A stretch of 64,000 bases of DNA from Kalmanozyma brasiliensis GHG001. Taxonomy: Eukaryota; Basidiomycota; Ustilaginomycetes; Ustilaginales. The position numbers and the translations under genes were made by a program. Of the stretch, positions 35,891-45,241 are shown in pieces. Position 1 is the stretch's first letter, and each line of letters opens with the position of its first letter. Location: the NCBI RefSeq assembly GCF_000497045.1, contig NW_015961989.1:310001-374000 (forward strand), in the 5' to 3' direction. The notes beneath the pieces were generated by a model that saw only the letters and a list, made by a program, of their open reading frames with translations, was not told the DNA's origin and ran no database searches.

Positions 35891-38398
35891 TCAGGGTTGC
35901 TTCTGCCCGAGCACCCTGGTGATGGTATGCATCCTCTCTCTGCTTCTTCTGCTGAGCGAACCGCTCAATTCCCCGCCCTCCTCAGTGGCAACCGGCACGT
36001 TCTCGGCCTCCTCGATGAGCCGCATGATCTTGCTCGTGCGCGTAATGCGTGCCGCGAAATCCTTCTTCTTGAGCGTTGGTCGAAAGACATCCTCCTCCTC
36101 TTCCGTCTGTGCTCGATTCTGCGCCCCGCTTAGCGCCAATACGGCCCGTTGCGGTCGACGAGACTTGCTTCGCGTCGGCGAGTCGTCCACTTGACCACTC
36201 TCGTCCTTGTTCTCGTCGTAGACGTACATGTCGTTTCGCAACGCACGCGGTTTGGAGGAACGCGAAAGCGTCCCGACGGAATCGCGAATGAGCGCTGCAA
36301 CAGGTCCACGCTCTCCCTCCGGCGCCCGGCTCTTCGGTCGCCCCCGACGAGGCATTTTGAGCGCATCCGCGGCGGCGACAGACCGCAGGTCGGATCCCGA
36401 TGACACATGACGCAGCTTCGACCGCGGCTTCTTGGCCACTTTGCGATTGGAGATCATCACCCCACCACGACCGGGAGACCACGAGGTCGGCTCGAATTCC
36501 ACGCCCTCCAGCGCGAGCTCTTTCGGCGAAGAGATGCCACGCGGGGACGAGACGGTGAGTCGGGGCGGGGTCGAGCGGCGGCTGTGCGTCGGACTGATCG
36601 TGCCAGAGTCCGTGTCGATCAGGACGGAAGAGGTGGAGGGGGCGACGGTGCGACGCTCGCGAATGATCTTGGAGAGCACTTCGACGCTCTTCATGCGCCG
36701 CATGCTGAGGTGGGTTGGTTGGGTGGCGGATCCGTTGCGAGGGGCGACGGCCGGGTCGGTGGACAGGAAAGGCAGGGCTGGACCGGAGAGCAGTTTGGCA
36801 ATCGCCAGGTCGTCGTCCGTCTTCGTTGTTGCAGGCGATGCTTCCGCATCGTGTGATGTGGTGGGGGACGAAGCGTTGTCGCCTGTGATCTCAGCAGCAA
36901 CAGCACCGACACCTTCTTCTACAGTCGCTGTCTCCGCCGCCGCAGCTACAGCTGCAGCTGCTGCCTCGCGTCGCATCCGAGATTGATCCATCATAGCTTG
37001 CAAATCGCCGAGCGATTCCCTCCACGCAGCCCTCTCCTGTCTCCATTTGCGCTGCCGACTCGGACTGTCCTTGCTGCTGACAGCCTTGCTAGTCGTGGCC
37101 TTCTTGGTGGGACTGGAAAAGGCGTCCACCAGACCAGGTCGCCTCTTGGAGCCGCCGTTGGAGGGTCCGTTCTGTAACGCCTTCCATGCCTCTTCTGCCG
37201 CTGCGTCGCTTTCCAGTACGTTGGAAGAGATCGCGGCGCCTTTGCGAACAGGAGCGGTGCGAGACTTTGCGGATCGGTACGCCACGCTTGCCGTCCAGAC
37301 TGCGTTGTTGGATGTTGTTCGCTTGGCTGGTGGTGGTGCTGGACGTGTGGACGAAGTGGATGCAGATGCAGATGCGGAAGTGGAAGCTGATGTAGATCTT
37401 GAGGTTGATGCTGACGCGGATACGGATGCTGGTGTTGACGATGATGACGCGACCTGTTGCTCTGCGGGTTGCTGCTCGGATGCCTCTGACGGTACAGATG
37501 CGCCAGCAGAGTGCGTCGGATCACTGGGCACGGTACCGGGCCCAAAGAACCAGATGTTGGAGAACCAGCTCGAGGATGGTGTGGGTGCATCCGGCAAAGG
37601 TGGGACGGACGATTCATCCTTCGCCGGTAGCTTGTAGTTGCGCGATGGCAAGCTCTTGCTCGTGGCTGACTTTGGTGTCCAACGGCCGGCTGCGCTCTTC
37701 TGCATCGCCCGCCTCAATTCGTCGGCGGCAAGCGAGGGCGAGTCTGAGGAGAAGTCATCGACCATTCGCTTCTTGGGTGGTGTTTCCTTGGGTGGAGAGT
37801 CGTGCTTCCTGGCAAACATGTCTGCTAGGGTATGACGATCAGGAGTGACGATGCGCGTCTCCTTGTAGCCCGCTCTCTCGAGGAGCTCGTGCAGACTGTC
37901 AAAGCCGGCTGTACCAAGCGTGTCTGTCGTGTCCGCTGGAAGGGGGGAACGGCTGTCGTCGGTAGCGACTCGATTATGGCGACGCGCTCGCGATAAGGAT
38001 GTTGGTGTCTCTCCAGCGGGAGACGGTTGATAGAGGAAGCTGCCGGATGAGGCTGGCTGCTGGCTGGAACAGGTGGTGGTGGAAGAAGAGGGGATGCTAC
38101 AGTCGGTAGTGTGGGAAGTAGTGCTATCTGGACTGAACATCGGGTCCGGGGAAGCTGTATAGGATGATGAAGGGGACGGCTGATAGCAATGAGGGTCGCA
38201 AGACGGCATGGGGCCTAGCGAGGGGTAAGCGGCCTGCTCGGCATTCAAGAAAAAGTTGATGCTGCTGCGGAGAACTGTGTTCGTCCAATCAAAGAGTTTG
38301 CAGCGGTCTGGACAATCCCAATGTTGTCGGTTGTCGGTGGTTGGACGTGGTGGAGGAGGGTGAGTTTGCCAGCAGTGTGTGCATGAAGGGGAAAACAA
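35891..38398 (-). CDS. unrecognised Ser-rich protein with N-terminal Cys cluster and AT-hook
   Basis: Frame of 835 residues starting MFSPSCTHCWQTHPPPP; a second Met (MPSCDPH, residue 64) is an alternative start. The first 35 residues hold Cys-x2-Cys and later Cys-x3-Cys (CTHCW, DCPDRCKLFDW), which could bind metal. A compact motif follows near residues 165-200 (FDSLHELLERAGYKETRIVT, PDRHTLADMFARKHD), then very long disordered Ser/Ala/Thr-rich sequence, including an almost pure Ser/Ala/Thr run near residues 320-350 and an Ala-rich helix near 475. Near residue 685 there is an AT-hook-like motif (RRGRPKSR) in basic surroundings. The C-terminus (KKKDFAARITRTSKIMRLIE) looks helical. A nuclear, DNA-associated role is likely, but I recognise no family. 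Confidence 0.65.
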   Translation of the reverse strand: MFSPSCTHCWQTHPPPPRPTTDNRQHWDCPDRCKLFDWTNTVLRSSINFFLNAEQAAYPSLGPMPSCDPHCYQPSPSSSYTASPDPMFSPDSTTSHTTDCSIPSSSTTTCSSQQPASSGSFLYQPSPAGETPTSLSRARRHNRVATDDSRSPLPADTTDTLGTAGFDSLHELLERAGYKETRIVTPDRHTLADMFARKHDSPPKETPPKKRMVDDFSSDSPSLAADELRRAMQKSAAGRWTPKSATSKSLPSRNYKLPAKDESSVPPLPDAPTPSSSWFSNIWFFGPGTVPSDPTHSAGASVPSEASEQQPAEQQVASSSSTPASVSASASTSRSTSASTSASASASTSSTRPAPPPAKRTTSNNAVWTASVAYRSAKSRTAPVRKGAAISSNVLESDAAAEEAWKALQNGPSNGGSKRRPGLVDAFSSPTKKATTSKAVSSKDSPSRQRKWRQERAAWRESLGDLQAMMDQSRMRREAAAAAVAAAAETATVEEGVGAVAAEITGDNASSPTTSHDAEASPATTKTDDDLAIAKLLSGPALPFLSTDPAVAPRNGSATQPTHLSMRRMKSVEVLSKIIRERRTVAPSTSSVLIDTDSGTISPTHSRRSTPPRLTVSSPRGISSPKELALEGVEFEPTSWSPGRGGVMISNRKVAKKPRSKLRHVSSGSDLRSVAAADALKMPRRGRPKSRAPEGERGPVAALIRDSVGTLSRSSKPRALRNDMYVYDENKDESGQVDDSPTRSKSRRPQRAVLALSGAQNRAQTEEEEDVFRPTLKKKDFAARITRTSKIMRLIEEAENVPVATEEGGELSGSLSRRSRERMHTITRVLGQKQP

Positions 38399-40121
38399 GG
38401 CGCGAGAGATGATGCTGGTCGGCTGTAAGGAAAAGGTTTCGCGCTTCGGAGACCAAATCAGGGTCCGACCGAATGTGCAGGCGAGCTGGCAGCTAGCGAC
38501 CGATCCAATGATGTGGACTCGTTATCCGAGGATTGGGTTGCCCAGTATCGACTGTGTTGGAGTTGTGCTGTTGCGTCCAGACCTATTGCTTGTACGAGAT
38601 GACCTTGACCCAAGCCTAGAAGATGATATGAAAGCGTGGCGTTGTTGTGCTTGCTCGGATCAAACGGATTCACGCCGCCTGAAATGCTGTCGATCAAGCT
38701 CGATGCAAGGGCGATGTGATTTCAGAGGAAAAAGAAGCACCGCCTGCATACATGCATGCATACTCGACACGCCGAGCCACGATGGCTGTGACGCATCACT
38801 AAGCGAAGAACAGAAAGAGCGGGACAGCCGGCCTGCTTCCATCGTCATTGTCTTCAGCTGGGCGTACAGTATCTCACCTTCCATGCGGGACGGATCCATT
38901 CAGCCAACTCAGATGTGTCTCAGCCGCGATGGACAAGCTTCTTGTTGGTCTTTCCACGAGCTTTCCAATGCCCTCCATTCTCTAGGCCTTAGTTGCGTTG
39001 TGATGAGACCAACCACATTCGCCCAGCACCTCAAAAACAAGGCAGAGCTCGTTCGCTTCGATCGAGAAATTTCCAGCAAAGACCGACCAACACACACCCC
39101 GAGACGCGCTTCACCCTGCCGCGTCGACAAAAACAGGACACGGGACCTGAACCACAAAAAAATATATCTCCCGATTTTGTTTTGAATGCTGACCCGATGT
39201 CGCACGACAGACGCGGAGATTTTCAAATTCGTGGACGCCGCCTAGGAAGCTCGAGCACGCAATCGTGCCCAATTTGACGTGACAGCTTCTTCCTCTCCAA
39301 AATTTCTTCTTCTCCGCTGTGCCCGCCCATGAAAGCCAGTCAGTCAGTCAGCATCAGCGCAAACCCCGCTCTCGACTGCATCTCAGCTCTGCTTTTGCTT
39401 TGCCGAAAATGCCTCGATCGACGTGATGACGAGCAGTAGTGCCGCCAGGTCTTGCCCTCTACTCCCTAGCTTCGAGCGTCTGCTAATTGACTGAGCCGCC
39501 GACGACGGTCAACTGCCCTCACATGCGAGAGCTCACTCGAGCCAGGGGCCTGGACAAGCTCGATGAGAGAGACGGCGATGAGCGGCTAACAAAAGGAAGA
39601 TCAAAGTCATGCAGGCGTCTGATCAAACGACACACTCAGCACAGCGATTCAGCTGCTGCTGCCAAGGGATGAAAACTTCACCCATCCGCGCCAGCCTCGG
39701 TTGTACAAGCCGCTTCCCCGTACACTGAGCCTCTATCCCCGAGCACAGGCACGTCCTTCTCACCGAGATCAAGCCCCTCTCCGCGGCTTGTGTCTGCCTC
39801 GCCCACAAGTTTTTACCGTCTGCGCTTCGCAGTGTCTGTAACCTCTGTGAGCTGGTGGTGTTGGTGGGTCCGTTGTGGATGACCGTGTGAAGCATCCTTC
39901 ATCCTCTTTATGTCTCTCCCTCACATCCACATCCTTTTCCACCACAACCCTCATCTCCACACCGTCTTCAATTGAATCAGCACCTCCCATCCATCCGGGG
40001 CCACCTCTCTGCTTCGCTTTTCTCGCTGTGCATTCCATTGCATCCCCGCTCGTCGACCGGACTGGACCAAACAACACCCGCTTACCCTCCTGCCAGTAGA
40101 CCCCTTCACATATTCAGCACA
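38399..40121. promoter_or_regulatory. 1.7-kb divergent region upstream of MET16
   Basis: It lies between the AT-hook protein start (minus) and the PAPS reductase start (plus). An A/T-rich patch occurs at 39158-39185, and the last 250 bases are C/T-rich leader. Open frames such as 38379-39185 have no family character. A sulphur-responsive element would be expected, but I cannot identify one. Confidence 0.45.
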
Positions 40122-41036
40122 ATGACGCTGTCAAACCAGATCGCACAATCCTCCAAGCAGGCCGAAGAGGAGGCCAAAATCCGTCATGTCATCAACAACC
40201 TCGAAGCCATCAACCGCAAACTGAGCGAGGCGGATCCCACGGAAATCATCGAATGGGCCATCGACAACCTGCCCAGTCTGTACCAGACCACTGCTTTCGG
40301 CATCACGGGCTGCATCACGGTCGACATGATCTCGCGCATCAGCGAGCAACGTGCGGTCAAGCAGGGTGTTCCCGTCCAGCACCTCGTGCCCCTCATCTTT
40401 GTCGACACCCTTTACCACTTCCCTCAGACGCTCGACCTCGCACACAAGGCGGCCAAGCACTACAACGCCGAGATGTACACCTACTACCCACCGGGCACCA
40501 AGACGGTGCGCGAGTTTGAGGACAAGTGGGGGCCCCAATTGTGGGAGAAGGACGAGGAGACGTACGACTACCTCGTCAAGGTGGAGCCTGCGCGACGATC
40601 GTACGAGGAGCTCGGTGTTCGTGCGGTCTTTACGGGACGACGCCGATCGCAAGGTGCCGACCGCGCCTCGCTCAAGGCTGTCGAAGTGGACGAGACGGGA
40701 CTGGTCAAAGTCAACGCGTTGATGAACTGGTCCTTCGGTCAGGTCGACACGTACGCAAAGAACAACGCCGTGCCGTACAACGAGCTGCTGGACCTGGGCT
40801 ACAAGTCGATCGGCGACTGGCACTCGACCAGCCTCCCCGGCGCAGGCGACTCGGGCGAGCGCTCCGGCAGGTGGAAGGACAAGGCGGGCAAGACCGAGTG
40901 CGGTCTGCACAAGGACTACTTCAAGATGAAGAACCTCGCCGAGAAGAAGTTGAGGGAAGCCGAGCTCGCAAGGAAAGACGAGGCGAGGGACAAGGCGGCC
41001 GAGGCGGCGACCGCGACGCCTGCAGCCGCTGCGTGA
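40122..41036 (+). CDS. MET16: phosphoadenylyl-sulfate (PAPS) reductase
   Basis: Single-exon frame of 304 residues starting MTLSNQIAQSSKQAEEEA. The enzyme reduces PAPS to sulfite and adenosine 3',5'-bisphosphate with thioredoxin in sulfate assimilation, in the cytosol. Family motifs are the modified P-loop (TAFGITGCITVDMISRIS), the VDTLYHFPQTLDLA segment that follows, the EELGVRAVFTGRRRSQGADR PAPS-binding part, VNALMNWSFGQVDTYAKNNA, the LLDLGYKSIGDWHST loop, and the C-terminal KTECGLH with the single catalytic Cys. An extra Lys/Glu/Ala-rich tail of about 30 residues makes it longer than yeast Met16 (about 260). An upstream in-frame Met would add 50 residues of translated leader, so 40122 is preferred. 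Confidence 0.93.
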   Translation: MTLSNQIAQSSKQAEEEAKIRHVINNLEAINRKLSEADPTEIIEWAIDNLPSLYQTTAFGITGCITVDMISRISEQRAVKQGVPVQHLVPLIFVDTLYHFPQTLDLAHKAAKHYNAEMYTYYPPGTKTVREFEDKWGPQLWEKDEETYDYLVKVEPARRSYEELGVRAVFTGRRRSQGADRASLKAVEVDETGLVKVNALMNWSFGQVDTYAKNNAVPYNELLDLGYKSIGDWHSTSLPGAGDSGERSGRWKDKAGKTECGLHKDYFKMKNLAEKKLREAELARKDEARDKAAEAATATPAAAA

Positions 41037-42743
41037 GCTTCGTCCGAGCATCTCATCATTTCCAAAAGGATCCCGAAGCAGATCTCAGCTCGGGACCACA
41101 CCGCACTCTCGTGTCTTTCTTACTTTCGCATGTGTCCATATATATCCAGAGTGTCCGCCAAGCTGCCGACCCTTGTCAATCCATCGCAAAATCAGCATTC
41201 GTAGAGCAGCGAGAAGCAGTGGGACCAATGAGACGGCGGCGTGTGCACATAGAAGCAGAGGGACATGCCGAGCGCTCTTGCTCGTGTCACTTGATCTTGG
41301 AAGGTTTGTGAGACGGTCCCCGATTCAAGGGTATTCGAAGGCAGGTGGTAAGATCGGTCTTCTCCGACGCAAGAAGAAGGCGGAGCGTTGCCGTGCACTG
41401 ATTGACCGATACGTGCGAACCGCCAAGAGGCTATCGACGTCGCAAGGACAAGCGCAGGTTCGCAGCTCGAGGCAGTCCAGCAACAGTATCCGAACGGCAG
41501 AACCGACACTTTCCACAGCCGATTTGCATCTGCCCTTGTGGAGCTTGGAGTCAACACTGCATTGAGGGCCCGAAGGACAAGGTTCAAGGGCAGGAAGGAA
41601 TCGACAGACCGACGAGCAACCGTGATTTACTCGCTCTAACTTTTCGGAGATCGCCGTGAGAAGCTTTTTCCTTTGCTCTGCTGTACCTTTTTCCCCCCCT
41701 TCTCTTCTTCTTCTTGCTCAACTTTGGCGCACGCGTCCCCGCACAACCCCGCTGCGTCTCAGGGCTTATCGCTCGCTTCTTCGCTGCGATGCCAAAGGAT
41801 GAGGTCGCTGATTGGTTTGGCTCGCAGCCGCTTGTCGTACAAGCAGACGCAGATATAAGCTTGACGAGAGAAAGCAACAGTCTCATTTGCGCCCGTTCCT
41901 TCTCTTCGTTTGGCCCCTTCACGACCTTCCATCGTCCTTGCCAACGTCGACGAGCTCGCATTGTTCGACGCTTCGCGAACGCTTACACTCTGCCCTGCAG
42001 CCAACACCTGTTGGCCTCCCGACGAATTAAGCAAACTGACTGTGGGTCTGCTGCCTGCAACCCAGACCCTCGGAACGTCGGATCAATTCTTGGAAAAAGA
42101 AAGGAAAGCAACTCATCAGCTGCCACCTACAGACACGTTTTCCTGGACAAGCTCAAATTTTAGCGCTGCTTTCTGCACGGTTCACAGAGATATACACTCC
42201 CGATAAAGCGTTATAGGAAAAAGTGACAGATAACAAGATCTGCTCGACTCGGTGTGAATCATCTGTCGAGGCGCTCTCCAGCAATCGGTCCTCCCGTCAT
42301 CACTCTTCTCACGTTTCTCCCAGTCAGCCATAGTCGAAGCACCGCCAAATCGGATCTCAACCGACGCACCCAGCAACAGCGACAGCAGCTGCAGCTCTTT
42401 ACTCGTCAACCCGTCACTGCACTGCTTTTGCGAAGAAGGCGTTAGGATGACAAACGCACGTCCTCATCTGCGACCGCCATTTGGCGGCTCTGGCTATGTA
42501 AGTAGACGGTCGAAGAGCTGAGACCTTTGTTGTCGCTTGCTGTGATACCAGTGAACTCAGCAACTCCTTCTGTGCCGTAGCTGACCGTCGTTTGACACGT
42601 CTTTCATATCATCTTTCTATCCGCCCACCTCCGCAACGACTCGATGTCAATCGCTCGCGTCGCAATGGGATCCCACCGCCCTTCGACCTCGATCCCTCTT
42701 CTCAACCCAGCCGACGTCGGCGTCAGAGAACTTTCGCCCAGCC
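41037..42743. other. 1.7-kb intergenic region between MET16 and guanine deaminase
   Basis: Tandem genes are separated by 1.7 kb with only short, overlapping open frames (for example 41173-41565 and 41714-42163). A C/T-rich tract lies at 41660-41720, and the last 150 bases form a C/T-rich leader. A GTAAGT at 42498-42503 could be a donor of a 5'-UTR intron, but I see no convincing partner. No RNA gene was seen. Confidence 0.4.
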
Positions 42744-44981
42744 ATGCCCGCGCCTCATTTGCTCCCTAAGCGAGTCTTCGTAGGTGCCATCATCTCCTCC
42801 AGATCAGCAACCGATCTCAGCATCATCGAACGAGGAATCCTCGGCGTAGGATCCGGTGGTGTCATTCGCTTCCTCGAAGACCTCGACAAACTCGAGCGAC
42901 TGGTTTCCCGACCTGCCTCTCTGACTACCTCGGCGCAGACGCCCTCCTCCGAGTCATCAGCCTCCACTTCGAGTACCACTCCTGGCGCTGGAGAGGACCG
43001 CTCCTCGACACCTGTGCCCATCCCTGGCTCTGCTCAGTCCGCACTGCCGAACCTTCAAGATGCACCTGCGCTCGAGATGCCTCCACCAGCCGTGCCTTCG
43101 CGTCATCCCACCACCAATGCCGCCAGCCCCCTCGACGAAGCATCACAACGGGAGCAACAGCTCATCAAGCATGTGCTTGATAAGCATGGCTGGCGACGCG
43201 GCCAGTACAAGCTCACTCGCCTTCCGCCCGGCAGCTTCCTCTGCTCTGGCTTCATCGACACCCACACCCACGCCTGCCAAGTGCCCAACATCGGTCTTGG
43301 TCAGCAGTACGAGCTGCTTGACTGGCTTCAGCACGTCACCTTCCCACGCGAGAGGAGGTTCGAAGACCCTAGGTATGCTCGCAAGACCTACGAGTCGGTT
43401 GTGCAGCGACTCATCGACTCCGGTACCACCACGGCTTGCTACTACGCGACACTACATCTGGACGCGTCCAAGATTTTGGCCGAAATCTGCAACGAGCGAG
43501 GCCAGCGTGCGTTTGTTGGCAAGTGCCAGATGGACCGCAACTCGCCCATCGACTACATTGAGAAGAATGCATCGCAGTCGATTGAGGACACGAAGGAGTT
43601 CGTCCGCTTCACCAGGAGCCTCCGACCGTATGGACAGCCGCCCGATGTTTCGTCACCATCAATGAGTCCTGCGGACCTGCACAGCACGTCGCCGGAGATG
43701 GACGCCAGCATTGCTCGCCTCAGCGCGACCATGGACGAGATGATGTCGCCGACGAGCAGCAAGCCGTCCTCCGAGGCGGGCGGCAGTCCTTCCACCACCA
43801 AGGTGGCTCCTGCAGCCAAGTCGCATCCCACCCCCTCCCGAGCCAGTCTTCCGGTCGTCAGGAATCCGAGCAGCAGCAGCATCCGCTCGGCTCGCGAGAG
43901 CGGCACCTCTACACCGTCGAGGCAACGCGAACGCGAACTCAACAACGCGCTGGTCCAGCCCATCCTGACCCCACGCTTCGCCATCTCGTGCACCGACGCC
44001 ATGCTCACCGGCATCTCGGCGCTGCTCTCGCGCGATCCCACGCTGCGAGTTCAGACGCATCTCAGCGAGAATGAAGGCGAGATCACCTTCACCAAGCAGC
44101 TCTTCCCCTTTGCCAAGAACTACACCTCGGTGTACGACCACTACTCGCTCCTCGGTCCGCGCACCATCCTGGCGCACGCGGTGCATCTCGACTCGGAAGA
44201 GCTCGCCATCATCAAAAAGCGCAAGTGCGGCATCTCTCACTGCCCTACGAGCAACCTCAACCTGCGCTCGGGTGCGTCTCGGGTCGGAGAGATGCTCAAC
44301 ATGGGGATCAAGGTTGGACTGGGTACGGATGTGTCGGGCGGGTTCGGGTTGGGGATGCTGTCTGCGATCCGGGAGGCGAGTGTGGTAGCGAAGGTGTTGG
44401 CGTTCCAGCGTGCGCAGGCGGAGAGCAAGGCGAAGGAGGAGCACGCTGCGCTGACGGCTACGGCTCCACCCACGAGCGAGCAGGCGGCGCAGAATGCGCA
44501 GCAGCCGCTCGCGGGTGCGGCTGTCGACGGTCGCTATCCTGGACCTCCCGTTGCGGGCCAGTATCAGCCGCGCAAACCCCACTCGATCGCCACGTCCAAC
44601 CTCAACACGACGGAAGTGTCACAGTCCGTCCAGGATCCCGCCTCGTCACTCACCACCAAAGCCACGATCGATTTCACCAAGGGACCGCTGAGCATCGCCA
44701 CGCTGTTCTACCTTGCGACGCTGGGTGGAGCAGAGGTCTGCGCCATGGCTAGCAGGATCGGATCGCTCGAGGCGGGCAAGGAGTTCGACGCGCTGCTGGT
44801 CCAGACGACGAGTCATTGGGGGCCTGCGGGGTACACGGGCAATCCAGGCTGCTTCGTTGAGGAGGACGATACGCTGCCGGACGTGTTTGAGAAGTGGATG
44901 TTCACGGGCGACGATCGGAATATCGGCACGGTGTTTGTGAGGGGGAGGGTTGTGGGCGGAGCAAAGCCGCTGCGTGATTGA
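42744..44981 (+). CDS. GUD1: guanine deaminase with large disordered insertions
   Basis: Frame of 745 residues, no intron, starting MPAPHLLPKRVFVGAIISSR. It hydrolyses guanine to xanthine and ammonia in purine salvage and nitrogen use; it is a zinc amidohydrolase. Metal and active-site motifs are intact: SGFIDTHTHACQVPNIGLGQ (His-x-His), ELLDWLQHVTFPRE, VQTHLSENEGE, RTILAHAVHLDSEELAIIKK, GISHCPTSNLNLRSG and VGLGTDVSGGFGLGMLSAIR. Three insertions enlarge it from the usual 450-490 residues: about 52-140 (Ser/Pro-rich), about 300-400 (Ser-rich) and about 555-640 (Ala/Gln/Pro-rich). The insertions avoid the catalytic motifs. The start fits the first conserved strand, so it is well supported. Confidence 0.9.
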   Translation: MPAPHLLPKRVFVGAIISSRSATDLSIIERGILGVGSGGVIRFLEDLDKLERLVSRPASLTTSAQTPSSESSASTSSTTPGAGEDRSSTPVPIPGSAQSALPNLQDAPALEMPPPAVPSRHPTTNAASPLDEASQREQQLIKHVLDKHGWRRGQYKLTRLPPGSFLCSGFIDTHTHACQVPNIGLGQQYELLDWLQHVTFPRERRFEDPRYARKTYESVVQRLIDSGTTTACYYATLHLDASKILAEICNERGQRAFVGKCQMDRNSPIDYIEKNASQSIEDTKEFVRFTRSLRPYGQPPDVSSPSMSPADLHSTSPEMDASIARLSATMDEMMSPTSSKPSSEAGGSPSTTKVAPAAKSHPTPSRASLPVVRNPSSSSIRSARESGTSTPSRQRERELNNALVQPILTPRFAISCTDAMLTGISALLSRDPTLRVQTHLSENEGEITFTKQLFPFAKNYTSVYDHYSLLGPRTILAHAVHLDSEELAIIKKRKCGISHCPTSNLNLRSGASRVGEMLNMGIKVGLGTDVSGGFGLGMLSAIREASVVAKVLAFQRAQAESKAKEEHAALTATAPPTSEQAAQNAQQPLAGAAVDGRYPGPPVAGQYQPRKPHSIATSNLNTTEVSQSVQDPASSLTTKATIDFTKGPLSIATLFYLATLGGAEVCAMASRIGSLEAGKEFDALLVQTTSHWGPAGYTGNPGCFVEEDDTLPDVFEKWMFTGDDRNIGTVFVRGRVVGGAKPLRD

Positions 44982-45241
44982 TCGTAAGCTAGGGAAATTG
45001 GCAGGCTTCATAGACATCGTTTTGTGCTCTCGCCGATACGGCTGTCTGTGTCCGTGATCATGAGTGTGTGTATCTGGTGTTGACGTGAGACGACGACGGC
45101 CTGAGCTAAGCGGACGATTCTCGCACGGCCACTTTTGTCGCGGCCAACTCCGGGAAATTAATTTTGGCCGGACCCTCCACGGCCTTCTCTTACCATCGTC
45201 TCGTCCACGCTTTGTTCATCACACCACTGAGCAAGGTCAAG

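Noticed and set aside
40131..41051. 306-codon antisense frame over MET16
   Set aside because: It overlaps the full PAPS reductase, which has all catalytic motifs; the antisense product is Val/Leu/Arg-rich without domains.
43659..44582. 307-codon antisense frame inside guanine deaminase
   Set aside because: Arg/His/Gln-rich translation without motifs, lying opposite conserved catalytic motifs. It is a shadow frame.
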